From Aaosphaeria pasadenensis (Eukaryota; Ascomycota; Dothideomycetes; Pleosporales), in assembly GCA_022813625.1 (NCBI GenBank), contig JAKLMB010000018.1, positions 496,001 to 560,000 of the forward strand: a stretch of DNA of 64,000 nt, written 5' to 3'. Position 1 is the first letter of the stretch. Every line of letters starts with the position of its first letter. Shown here one piece after another: positions 21,167-31,916 of this stretch. A program made the position numbers and the translations under genes. Under the pieces are notes generated by a model. That model worked only from the letters and a program-made list of their open reading frames with translations. It ran no database searches and was not told the DNA's origin.

Positions 21167-23258
21167 TCAACACATCCTCTCCGTGCTTGTTAACTCTCTT
21201 CTAGCTCTCTCCTCTCTCTCCTCTCCTTTCGCGTCGTTTGCTTCCTCGATCGAACCAACTCTACGCACATCATCCTCGCCTCTGTCGCCAGGGGCTAGCC
21301 GATCACGACCTGGACGCCAGACTCGTCCGAAACCAAAACCAACCTCCCAAGGCTCAAGCACTCTTGTCGAGGCCCTACAACATTAATGCGACACGATACT
21401 AGTAACGCTCTGCACCGTCGATTTCCCTTCAGATTTCCGAGTCCCGACATTTCGACATTTTGAGGCCTTCTTGATACCCGTTCTGGATAGCATAACCGCT
21501 TGTGGCATGGCTTAGCGCATACATCTTCTGCATAGCATTCGTCCGTTCTCGTTCGTGACGACGACATTCACCACCATCCTTCGAGCCGAACGTAATACAA
21601 TAATTCCTCAAGAATCGACACATCAGCTCTCGACGTTACGAACGACTTTGTTCTTTGTTTTCCCATTTCGACACTCTCCTTGATTACGGCTTAACCATAG
21701 ACTGGTGGATGGACTCGTCTTTGGATATGCCTTTGTTGCTAATCAGCACGTACATAGCGCCTTCTGCACATGCGCATCCACGCTCCTTTCGAAGTAATAC
21801 AACCACCGCCACCACCACCATTACCTCCCGCTCCATGGCTTCAGGTTACTGAAAGCCTGGCATAGGATTGCACACCGAGTGCAAAACCTACAGAAACCTC
21901 TCGACATTTCTTTTCTATACACCATCGTAACCCTCCTCCGTTGGTCGTTTCCTTTCGTTCTATACCCCCGTCGTTGGCCGCTGGTGCACGCCTCCAACAG
22001 GAGTGCTCCCGGCGACGCAACCCGTTTATTTATCTTTCGATATCAATAACTCTTTCTTCTTCTCCGTTCTGTGTTCTGCCATGGACGAGTAATAATCATA
22101 TTTCTTCTTCAAAGATTGAGTTGGATTGGAATCATTTGGATCGGATTGAAGAAAGAGGGGGGACACGCACTGCACAACGCATACGCATCGCCGCTGTATA
22201 TAATCGTCTGTATGCTGTTGTATTGTTGGGGCGTGTCGGTTGGCCCTGCCGTTTGATTGTTGTATTTTGGTGTGTTTGGAATGTTTTGGACTCGTTGGAA
22301 AGAGCAAGAGGAGAAGGGGGGAACCGCAGTAGGGGGAGTTGGATAAAATAAAACCAATAAATCTGTTTGCTCGAATCTAAGAAAGGATGATATCTAGCGT
22401 CATTCCTCGTCATGAGTTTGTGTCAATTGTGATTAGAGAGTTGGACAAGGAAAGAAGAGCCTCTTTGGGCGAAGTGGAAAGCGTTGTAGTATGCCATCTG
22501 AAATGATGAGTGAATGGGTCGTTTGAATATTAGATCAGCAAATTTCTAGTATTTCATAGTATGTGAAATGTATCTCCTCTCACAAGACTTCTTTTCCGAA
22601 GCGGAGAAGTGAGTGCGTGAGTGAGTGAGCGATGAATGCTAGTGTTGGATCACCTCAATTCAGTGAATGACCGAATCGCGTTAGTCCCAAATCAGACGAT
22701 TTAGCTTAGCGCACTCTCAACCCATGTGACCGCGCGCGTCACTCGGGTCCCCGCGTCTGCTGCCTACCCTGCACCACCAAGCTCGAGCTTGTGTTACCTG
22801 TTCATCACTTCTGGCTAATTTCTAATTTTGGGCGTTAGGTGGGTGGATAAGTTGGGTATATAATAGCCATTCAATTGCCCTCGCTGGCTCGAGTCAGATT
22901 CAATTGGATTGAGATTCGAACAGTATGTGAAAGGTGGAAGTTATGGCTTCATGTATATGACTATCGTCGACGGGAAACGGAATTTTTGGATTTAGACCAT
23001 TTCATGAACCTCGAATCGGAATTCTAAGTTGGTGAATCTTTGAATCGAACGGGTGAAGGGTCGACTATTGGGTGAAAGCCGGGGATCTGGAAATTTTTGA
23101 TTCACCGGTTCTTTGTCTTCGAGTGCGTACGCAGATCTATATGAAGGGGACGTGCAGCTTCACTAATTCACTTCGACAGCACGGGACAAGAATCAGCATA
23201 ATATAAACACCCATCGCTATCCGACTTCATTGCTAAGCTAACAACCCCGGCTTGAGAT
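21167..23258. other. Intergenic region between the SH3 and Pol lambda genes
   Basis: No supported gene over about 2.1 kb. The first part is the pyrimidine-rich 3' flank of the SH3 gene, with CCACCGCCACCACCACCATT near 21805. GTGAGTGAGTGAG occurs near 22617-22629. A TATA-like GGTATATAATAG lies near 22855-22866, about 400 nt before the polymerase ATG. Composition turns AT-rich after about 22.0 kb. Confidence 0.5.
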
Positions 23259-25990
23259 ATGGCTGCAACAACCTCAACTACGCGAAGGGAAGAGAGTGGC
23301 AAGAGTATGCGGGAGGAGAAACAGAGACTGGAAGACAAGACATCGTACTTCAAGAACCACCAGGATCTGATCGATCTTTCCCCTGACGAGGAAGACGATG
23401 GGGATACTACGGTAGACGAGACGGACGACGGGGACACTACTGTAGATGAGACTGACAGTGAAGTTCCACATGCAGATGCTGCCAAGCGAGTGAAGAGCAC
23501 TAAAAGGAAAGTCGACGAGGGCTTGGAAAGGATCGAGAAGGCTTGGAGGGATACATCACCCTCTGCGCTGACCCTGAATGAGAAGAGGAAACCGATGGAG
23601 AGCAGGGGAGGAGATGAACAGGTCCCGCGACTAGTGAGGCAGAAGAGTAGTTTTCTTGGCCCAACGCCGAAAGAGAGACGCGCGGAGTTCGAGAGGTTCG
23701 CTTTGGAGAGGAAGATGGCTATGAGGAAGGAGAACGAGGATGCGGGTTCTGGAAGTAGTCGACCGTCATCGTCTGATGGATTTTCTACGCCACCGCCACC
23801 ACCACCGAAGCCTCCCAAGCAAACCTCGAGAGCGCGAGCACGACAACCGGACGACAAAACAAGTCGCCAGGTAAAGGGCAAGAAGATAGCCGACCAAACT
23901 GAAGACGAAGAAATCCCATTCTGGAAACGCGTCGGCAGTATCCCTCGCGAACTCAAATCTGGTCGCAACGTGAAGCCTGCTACGCGTATCGTGCTCGTGC
24001 CGGAGCGTAGACAGCTGTTCAAGGGGAAGATCGTGTACTACTACCCCAACGACGACGTGAGCACCGCGCGGAGACAGCGTATACACAAGTTGATTCAGCT
24101 GGGTGCTGCGTGGGTTACGAAGTGGAGGGACGATGTCACGCATGTCGTTGTGGATGACAAGGATAGGGGGTATGGGGCGCTGATGAGGCATCTGGGGATG
24201 AAGGAATTGCCGGTAAGTGATTACCCCTTATTTTCTTTTGTGATTCTACGAGAGGTCGGGGTGTTTAAATAGGTGATGAGGCTAACTTGGATGTGTTGCA
24301 GCGGACTGTCGTCTTGGTCAAATTCGATCCGTACATCCCACAGTGCATGCAGCTCGGTACTGTCCTCGACCCAACAGCGAATCGCTTCCTGGTCAAAGAC
24401 GCGCCGAAGCCACAGCAGAAGAGCTTGGAAGCTACTGTACCTTCCACGGTGCCGGAATCTCAGTCAGATGAGTCTTTGAAGGTCAAGTTGACCAGGAAGC
24501 AGCAGCGGGAGAAGGAGATCTCACAGAAGACGGACTCGGTTGCGACGGAGGATAGCACTATGCTGCTGTTTCCTCCTCCTTCGACCGACAGAGTACTGGA
24601 GAGTCCAGCGAGAGAGGAGATCGTGAAAGATAGTTTTGTGCAGCCACCGTCTGATTCAGTTAAAGAGCCGATCGAAGCGTTACTTAGCGAAACCCGAGTC
24701 GACTATGGTGATGCTCTGTCAAAGGCGATAGAAGAAACAAAGGCAATAGCTCACCTGCCGCTCGACGAAGACGAGGATGAGGGGAATGACACCGCACGGC
24801 CAGGCTCTGCCGACTCAGACTCTGAGACAGACACAGACGTAGAGTCCCCCAAAGCCGTCAAAAAGCAACCTAGGAAGTCAAAGTTTGCTTCGGCAGCGCC
24901 AAAGTCTCAGTGGCCAACGAAGAAAGGCTTCGACCAAGCCAACTACCAGTGTATGGATCCTCGAAAGACTAATGCCAATGCGAATGCAAACCCCAATGCA
25001 CGCACGATTCAGATCCTTGAGGAGATGGGTCGATATTACGATCAGATGCAGGACTCCTGGCGAACCCTTGCGTATCGACGTGCGGTATCTACACTTCGAA
25101 AACAAACAACTAAGATCACCACGAGGGAAGAGGCTGCTGCTCTCCCATTCATCGGCTCCCGGCTCGCAGAGAAGATCGAAGAGATTGTACTCACGAACCG
25201 CCTCCGGCGTCTCGATACCACGAAATCGGATCCTGCGGACCAGACTCTGCGCATTTTCCTCAACATCTACGGGGTCGGACTATCACAAGCACACAAATGG
25301 CTTCAAGCAGGCCACCGCACGCTGGACGACCTCCTCAAGCACGCCAAACTCACCACGAACCAAAAGATTGGCATCGACCACTACACCGACTTCACCACCC
25401 GCATCCCCCGAGACGAAGTCGCTGCACATGCCTCCTTCGTCCGAAAAGCCCTCCACGCCATCAACCCCGACTTCCAAGTCCACACAATGGGCTCCTACCG
25501 CCGCGGCGCCATCACCTCCGGCGACATCGACCTAATCATCTCCGCGCCAGGCGCTCCGCTTTCCACCCTCCAAACCACCGTCTTCGACGTCCTGGTCCCC
25601 CGCCTCTTCGCCCTCGACTTCCTCAAAGTGCCCCTCGCCACCTCCCACGGCACCAACCACCGCACAGCCGACGGCACAAAATGGCACGGCGCGTCACTCC
25701 TCCCTGGCAGCGACATCTGGCGCCGCATCGACCTCCTTCTCGTCCCGTCAACGGAACTCGGCGCAGCGTTCATTTACTTTACCGGCAACGACATTTTCAA
25801 TCGCTCCTTGCGGCTGCTCGCGTCGAAGAAGGGCATGCGGCTCAACCAGCGGGGGCTGTTTAAGGATGTCATGAGGGGCCCGAAGAGGGAGAGGATTACG
25901 GAAGGGGAGCTGGTGGAGGGGGAGAGTGAGAAGAGAATTTTTGAGGTGTTGGGCGTGCCGTGGAGGGAGGCGGAGGAGAGGATTTGTTGA
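23259..25990 (+). CDS. X-family DNA polymerase, Pol lambda/Pol4 type
   Basis: Two exons: 23259-24212 and 24302-25990 (branch GCTAAC); 880 aa. The N-terminus is acidic with a duplicated decapeptide, then basic. A BRCT domain (about 240-345) spans the intron: IVLVPERRQLFKGKIVYYYP, then THVVVDD, then RTVVLVKFDPYIPQC. An acidic linker follows. The 8-kDa and fingers region starts near 561 (GRYYDQM..WRTLAYRRAVSTL), with helix-hairpin-helix motifs LPFIGSRLAEKIEEI and IYGVGLSQAHKWL. The palm has GSYRRG (715-720), catalytic DID (726-728) and the third Asp in RRIDLLLVP (795). The C-terminal IYFTGNDIFNRSLRLLASKKGM is Pol lambda-like. It fills short gaps in base-excision repair and nonhomologous end joining in the nucleus. 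At 880 aa it is longer than human Pol lambda because of the linkers. Confidence 0.95.
23394..23453 (+). repeat. 30-bp in-frame tandem duplication in the polymerase N-terminus
   Basis: Two adjacent 30-nt units (23394-23423 and 23424-23453) each encode DDGDTTVDET. They differ at several third positions, so the duplication is not recent or has been under protein-level selection. Confidence 0.85.
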
Positions 25991-26862
25991 TGGGTGGTGA
26001 TGATGGGTGGATGTGAGAGGGGGGGATCAGAGAAGAAGAGGGGTGTATTATGAAATGAATGAATTATGATTATGATGTTATGCCTGATGTTTACCTTGTG
26101 TCGATCAATGATATAAGTGTCTGGATATTCGATGTGGATGGGTTATATTACTGAGATGGGGTTAAGACTCGTAGAGAGGACAAAGAGCTGTGATGATGTG
26201 GAGGCATTAGGGGCCATAGGATCGAGGCTGACTTTAGAAAAAACAGTGATGAGACTGGGAATGCAATTACGTGTAATGTGCGCTGTAATTGACGCCGGAG
26301 AGAGTTGTGGTATATCGGAACGAGGCGGCATGAAGGAGAGATACCGTCCGATGGCTGTATCAGAAACGACCTCTGTCTACCAGAATCAGTTCAAGAAGCC
26401 TCAAATAGTGTTAGCTCGCAAATAAGATCAGACATCACATTCACATTTCGTCATTGAACGTAATGAACTTTTGATCATAGATTCTTGATATGGACGCCCA
26501 TCCCATTTTCCCGAGAAGATGGCGCAAACCCATTCCCACCGCCGCATGCCGCATATAACCCGACCACCATCCAAGTATCCATTCACGCCATTCGTCAATC
26601 AGTCAATCACCTATCTAGACAGTAACCGCCCCCAAGCAAGGTAGGAACCATCTCAAGGCGTTGGTGTTGGTTTTCATATTCTTTTAACGAGGACAGGACG
26701 GGGTTCTTTTATTGTTGTAAAGGGTACATTTTTGGGTGGTGGGTCGCTCGCTATAGCTTGACAGAGAGAAGAAATTTGCCCCGGCAATGCAATGCTTCGT
26801 GTGAGACAAAGAAAGAAGAGACACCGACACCCCCCGCGCGCAAACGTACTGCAGTAGCACGC
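25991..26862. other. Convergent 3' flanks of the polymerase and RPL35 genes
   Basis: No gene. AT-rich, with ATGAATGAATTATGATTATGATG just after the polymerase stop. I see nothing else structured. Confidence 0.55.
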
Positions 26863-27630
26863 TTATGCCTTGACGGCGAACTTTCGCTGGGGGAAGTGGA
26901 TGGCCTTCTTCTTCTGCTTCTCAGTGACGAGGGAAGCCTCGTGCTTGGTGAGTCTTCGGCGGATGGCGCGGGTCTGCTTGGATCGGAGGTCGAGAGGAGT
27001 GTACCTGAAAGAGAGAAAAATGTTAGTTTGGATTCCGGTGGGTCGTTGGAGAATTCAAGGATCGGCGGGTACGCACTTCTTGCCCTTGTAGAAGAGGCGG
27101 AGCTGGGCCCTCTGGTTGGCGTTGATGACGGTGAGGACGCGAGCGATACCCTTCCTCACATCATGGATGCGGGTGAGCTTGGTGGAGGCACCGCCAGCAA
27201 CCTTGCTCGTCCTGAGCTGGATCAATTCCCTTTATTCTTCCGTCAGCATTTCATGTCCCTTTCCGATAGTCGCAGTCTATTTTTTTTCTTCGGGCAGCGT
27301 GCGCCTGCCGGGGTGTACCCACGACTTGAGCTCCAACAACTGGGTGTTCAAATCCTCCTTCGACTTGCTCCACAGCTGGGCGGTCTTCTGTAACGGTTGT
27401 GAGTAATTGGATCGATAGATTATTGTGCGGTAATGCGAGGGTACGTACGACTTTTCCGGCGGACTGTGAAAAAATGTTAGCGATGGAACTTTTTCATATT
27501 TTGAAGATGAGATATTGAAGGTTGTGGAAGCGCAGCAGCAACAACCGATTGCCCACTGCTGAACCTTCTCACAGCGCATCGATATATCAAGAGAATGTAT
27601 CAAAGGATAAGTAGAAATATAACGTACCAT
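26863..27630 (-). CDS. RPL35: 60S ribosomal protein L35 (uL29)
   Basis: Five coding exons: 27630-27628 (the ATG alone), 27463-27449 (15 nt, SAGKV), 27387-27323, 27229-27077 and 27004-26863; 125 aa. The joined protein begins MSAGKVKTAQLWSKSKEDL. It continues LLELKSELIQLRTSKV, then RIHDVRKGIARVLTVIN, then LFYKGKKYTPLDLR, and ends FPQRKFAVKA, all matching eukaryotic L35. It lies on the large subunit at the tunnel exit near the SRP/NAC/NatA docking site. Introns are 164, 61, 93 and 72 nt; donors include GTGGGT and GTGCGT. The initiator codon followed directly by an intron is common in fungal ribosomal-protein genes. Divergent from GOS1. Confidence 0.95.
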
Positions 27631-27925
27631 CTTGCCTGTATTGTTAGTGAGACCGGGTGGTGTGGGATATGGCTATCGCGTGTCGTCTATTCACAAGACT
27701 TTCGATGTGAGGTTGGAATTCAGGGCCAGCCGAGTGTGTGTTGCGCTAGGCACTTAGATTTTCCCGATCCGAGGCGGTCTTGGCAATTCCGTGAAACGCT
27801 CGGATCATCAGTTACGTCTTGCGGCTGCGATCGACTTGTCGAGCCCTGAGAACACCAAACTTTCCAACACATCCCAACTGCTACCCTTTTTTTACTTGTT
27901 AATTTCCTTCGTGAGACATATCAAC
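27631..27925. promoter_or_regulatory. Compact bidirectional promoter, RPL35/GOS1
   Basis: Only 295 bp separate the two divergent ATGs. It must hold both promoters and 5' UTRs. A pyrimidine tract (CCCTTTTTTTACTTG) lies about 30-45 nt before the GOS1 ATG. No element was identified with confidence. Confidence 0.5.
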
Positions 27926-28697
27926 ATGTCGTCTACTGGCGGAGGATGGGCGCAACTCCGCCAACAAGCTCGATCTCTCGAAACACAGGTATGTACCACA
28001 CTGCCACTCTCCCTCAGAGCATTGCCTCGGCGGTACTCACTCCACCACTTTCAACGTACATCTTCCTGACGAACGAAATCTCCAGACAGAGACTTACTTC
28101 CACACGTACTCGCAATATGCATCCATGACCAACATACCCGCGCGCGCGTCTGAAGAAGAACTTCGCACAGAATCGCAATTGCAAGATGTCCTCGAGCGGC
28201 GGGAGGCGCTCGTTTCACAACTCAGCCGCCTGCTCGACTCCGAATCCACACAGTCCGCCGTCAAGCAGAGCAATCTGGCCCGCCATCGCGAACTACTGCA
28301 CGATCACCGCCGCGAGCTCAACCGATTGAAGTCCACGATCACGGATGCGAGGAATAAGGCCAACCTGCTCTCGAACGTTCGGTCCGATATCGATGCCTAC
28401 CGGTCGATGAATCCTGCCCAGGCGGAGGCGGAGTATATGCTGGATGAGAGGAGCAGGATTGATAACTCGCACAACATTGCGGATAGTGTTCTAAGCCAGG
28501 CATATGCCGTGCAAGAGAACTTCAGCCTGCAGAGGGAATCGATCGCGAGCATCAACAGGAGGATTGTCGGCGCTGCAAGCCAGGTACCCGGCATCAACAG
28601 TTTAATCGGCAGGATAGGCGCAAAGAAGCGAAGGGATGGCATCATACTGGGAGCCTTCATCGCTTTCTGTTTTCTGATGCTGTTGTGGTTCAGGTGA
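27926..28697 (+). CDS. GOS1: Golgi Qb-SNARE GOS1 (GS28)
   Basis: Two exons: 27926-27988 and 28086-28697; 224 aa, close to yeast Gos1 (223). The N-terminus MSSTGGGWAQLRQQARSLE and TYFHTYSQYAS match the Habc start of Gos1/GS28. The central region has LQDVLERREALVSQL. The SNARE motif (about 140-200) contains AYAVQENFSLQRESIASINRR and the diagnostic QVPGINSLIGRIGAKKRRD. A tail anchor, ILGAFIAFCFLMLLWFR, ends the protein. It works in ER-Golgi and intra-Golgi vesicle fusion with Sed5, Ykt6 and Sft1. The 97-nt intron is confirmed by the continuity of LETQ-TETYFHTY across the junction. Confidence 0.95.
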
Positions 28698-28938
28698 ACA
28701 CGGCATGTTTCGGGACTTTTGTTTGTGCTAAGCATCGTTTCTGCATGGTCTGTTTGGGTGGAGCGTTTTCAAAGATCACTGGAGTTTGTAGGCGTTTCCA
28801 AGGATATCCATTGGGATTATACGGCTTTGCCGTAAAGCTGCCTGTAGGCGGGTTCAACCGCTTTTCGGGCTGTTGTACAACTATGATACATTTTGAATAC
28901 AGATTCTACCACTGGGTAGAAGTTCTATCTACTATGCT

Positions 28939-30015
28939 TTACGATGCTCCCGCATTGATGGCCTGCTGTTCGAGTTCCTCATTGACCTTCTCCCTGGGAC
29001 TGCGTATCCTCGGCTTCACCTTTCCCGACTTGATGTCTTTCGCCTCCTGCACAAGTCTCCTGAACCCCTTCGTTAAATCTTCCTTCTCAGTGCCCTCCGC
29101 ATTCGCACTGCCAGCCCACCTGATCTTACAAGTCTCATCCACGAGATACACGTAACCCACTCTCCCGTTCAGCGCCCCAATCGACTCCCTGACCTTCTGC
29201 CCCGCCCCCTTCCTAATCACAAAATACCTCCCCCACTCCTCCTTCGTCTTCTGCCTCCTCAGCCTCCACTTGAAAATCGCAATCAACCAAGCCTTCATAG
29301 GATTCTCCTCGACATTCAAATCTACCATCTGCGCCATCTCCCCCTCCTCCTTCAACACCGCACGCAACTCCGCATTCTCCTTCTCCCCCGTGAAACTCTG
29401 CACCTGCGCCTCGCCCCACGCACTACTATACAACCGCACGACGCTCACCCTCCCCTTCAACACATCCGTCGTATCCACCTGCCGCCCCCCCTCCAACGTC
29501 TCGCCCCGCAGATTCGGAAAATACAAGCTCACGTCCTTGCGGAAGATGCGCGGGTTCGCAAGGAATGTCTTGCCGGACCGGTACTTGCGGATGTTCTTGA
29601 AGTCGCGGAAGTAGTTCTGCGACCACGACTCAACGATGTCAGTGCGCTTCTGGAGGTTCTTTTCTCGCAGCGTGCCGGTGTATTCTTTCTTGGGCGGGGC
29701 GAGGCCGAGGTTTTCGCCGGGTTTGGGGGCGCTGGGGAAGCCGATGGGGCGGCCGAGGGGCTGGGGGACGAATTCTGGTTCGGGTTCGGGGTCTGAGGAG
29801 GTTGGTTGGGGGTCTTGTTGGGGAGGGTCTTGGGGAGCGGGTTGCTGTTTGTCTTGCGGTGGTGGTGGGCGGAGGAGGATGGAGGTGCTGGTGAGGTGGC
29901 GGTTAAGGATGTGGGGTTGAGGGCGGAATGGTGTTATGGGCTGGTGGAGAAAGCATTGTTGAGTGGAATTGAATATGGTTCTCCGTAATGGGGAGCTTAT
30001 TCGTGGTTGTAACAT
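28939..30015 (-). CDS. ATP10: Mitochondrial F1Fo ATP synthase assembly factor ATP10
   Basis: Intronless, 358 aa from the chosen start. An in-frame ATG lies 31 codons upstream at 30108. I prefer 30015 because it opens directly into a typical mitochondrial presequence (MLQPRISSPLRRTIFNSTQQ) with A at -3. A Pro/Gln-rich linker follows. The conserved ATP10 region holds LGRPIGFPSAPKPGE, SQNYFRDFKNIRKYRSGKTF, FRKDVSLYFPNLRG and VVRLYSSAWGEAQV, and ends with YVYLVDETCKIRWAGSANA. ATP10 chaperones Atp6 during Fo assembly at the inner membrane. It converges with GOS1 (241 bp between stops) and is tandem with ERG8. Confidence 0.92.
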   Translation of the reverse strand: MLQPRISSPLRRTIFNSTQQCFLHQPITPFRPQPHILNRHLTSTSILLRPPPPQDKQQPAPQDPPQQDPQPTSSDPEPEPEFVPQPLGRPIGFPSAPKPGENLGLAPPKKEYTGTLREKNLQKRTDIVESWSQNYFRDFKNIRKYRSGKTFLANPRIFRKDVSLYFPNLRGETLEGGRQVDTTDVLKGRVSVVRLYSSAWGEAQVQSFTGEKENAELRAVLKEEGEMAQMVDLNVEENPMKAWLIAIFKWRLRRQKTKEEWGRYFVIRKGAGQKVRESIGALNGRVGYVYLVDETCKIRWAGSANAEGTEKEDLTKGFRRLVQEAKDIKSGKVKPRIRSPREKVNEELEQQAINAGAS

Positions 30016-30274
30016 TTTGCTGATTGTTGGTTGTTTTTGGGACGAGGGGAGTGAATGGGAAAGTTCGCGACGGATGGTAGCGCGAAGCTTGGCGTTGACC
30101 TCATGCATGCTCGGTAGGTTGATACTACGAGTAATATAATATTCGCATACACGCTTTATCGGATGATTGGATTGATGGAATCAAGTACGGAGTATATTCG
30201 TCACTCATTGCTATGATCGTTGAAATCTATCTTGACCGACTGAAGAGAAAGAAAACTATTTTGATCATGTCGTC

Positions 30275-31916
30275 TTAGTTCGTAGCCGTCCACTCTTGAT
30301 ACTGAGAGGCATCTTCATCCCTCACGCCAACCATGTCCTCTCTTACCCCGAGAATTCCTACTTTGCCAATCTTAAAGTCGTCCTGCCCATCAACCACTGC
30401 CACCTCGTTCACAGTAGCAGAATAGTTCGAGACGAGGTTCTTCAGCTCCGCAATGACCTCCTCGCGATCCTCCAAGAGAAGCACGATGGCATCGTAACCT
30501 CCAGCTCCGGGGACCACCCCTCCAACGACTCCTTGGATCTTCGAGCATGCATCCAGAAGAGCAGTCTGCTGCGGAGGCTCAATTGGGACCTTCGACGCCA
30601 CACCCATCTCGCGAATCAATTCCCTGTTCCCCAAGATGATCTTGCTCAGCGCATCATACTTGCCCGCTCCACTGTTGCCCTCATCTTCAGTCGCTAACCT
30701 CGTCAATTCCCTCGCGAAAGCCTCATTACCCTGCTGCAGAGCATTCCAAACCCGATCTGCCTCCTCCTTATTCTGCTCCCTCCACTTCAGCACCGTCTTC
30801 ACCATGCCGGGGGTCTCAGAACCACAGTCGACATCACACATGACGAGCCTCAGGCCCTTGGGCATCTTGATCGCGGCCTTAGCGATCGAAGTGTCCCACC
30901 TGTCACCCTCGACCAGGGACCTCAATTCCGTAGCGAATCCGGCATCCTTGGGCGACGGCAATCCGGACAGCAGGGACGGAGAGAACCGCCGGTACAAACA
31001 CGATCCGTAGACCGCGGAGGCGACGTCGAAGCCGGAGCCTACCTTGCCCTGGGCGGCGCAGTGGGCGGCCTGTGCGAGGTTGTGGAGGACGCGAAGCCCC
31101 TCGTCGGTGGTGGTGGTGAACTTGGATGCTGGGAGGTAGTAGGAGAGGAGGGCGGCTGTGAAGGAGGTCACGAGTGCGGCGCTGGATCCAAGGCCCGTCT
31201 TGTGGGCTTCCGAGAGGGTGGCATTGTAGTTGAGGAAGTTGGGGTTGGTGGTGGAGGGCGTGCCTGGGTTAGAGTAGTAGGGTTTTGAGGCGAGGATGTT
31301 GATGGAGGACGGGGCGATGGGGGTGTCAGGGAGGAGAGTGCTGATGTAGGAGAGGCCGTATGTCAAGGCGGTCTCGATGAATGGGTTCCGGGATAGAGGG
31401 ACGTCATGTGAGCTGTTAGGTCGTGAGTATATGGCAATGTAAAGGGAGACTAAGAACAATGGCGGTTATGTCCATAGGGATTGGAAAGCTTATGGAAACT
31501 CGTATGGGATGGCGTGACCTTCATTGGGAAACATAACGTTGTGGGACTGACTACATTGGCTCCAAGACAATGGAAAAAAGAATTGATCCCGACCATACTG
31601 GAGGACTTCAAAAAGAATATAAACATAAAAGATTTGCTTAAACTTACACCGCAAGCTGGGTCACTCCCACGCCGCCATCCTTCTCCAGCAGGCGATATCC
31701 ATACGCCCACTGGGCGCCATTGAACTGAGGGCTTTGCACCGTGATCTCACTCAACGACACTCCAGTTTTAGTACGAATTGGCTCTACGTGAACGTGAATA
31801 CGTGCGTCGAGGCCGAACACCAAGCCATTGTAATTGGCATCTAGGACTAGGTAACCCCCGGCCACGAGGACCTTACCAGGAGCCGACACAGCACGAGGGG
31901 TATGGGAGGTGGCCAT
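30275..31916 (-). CDS. ERG8: Phosphomevalonate kinase
   Basis: Two exons: 31916-31648 and 31412-30275; 468 aa. It converts mevalonate-5-phosphate to the diphosphate in the isoprenoid/ergosterol pathway. It is a GHMP kinase: N-terminal AVSAPGKVLVAGGYLVL (residues about 9-25), ATP loop KTGLGSSAAL (161-170) and C-terminal GVVPGAGGYDAIVLLL. The 235-nt intron (donor GTAAGT, acceptor CCTAACAG) joins TQLAV to SHDVPLSRNPFIETAL in phase 2. A small extra exon inside this long intron is possible but not required. A TACGGAGTA nonamer lies upstream of the neighbouring ATP10 gene at 30186. Confidence 0.93.
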
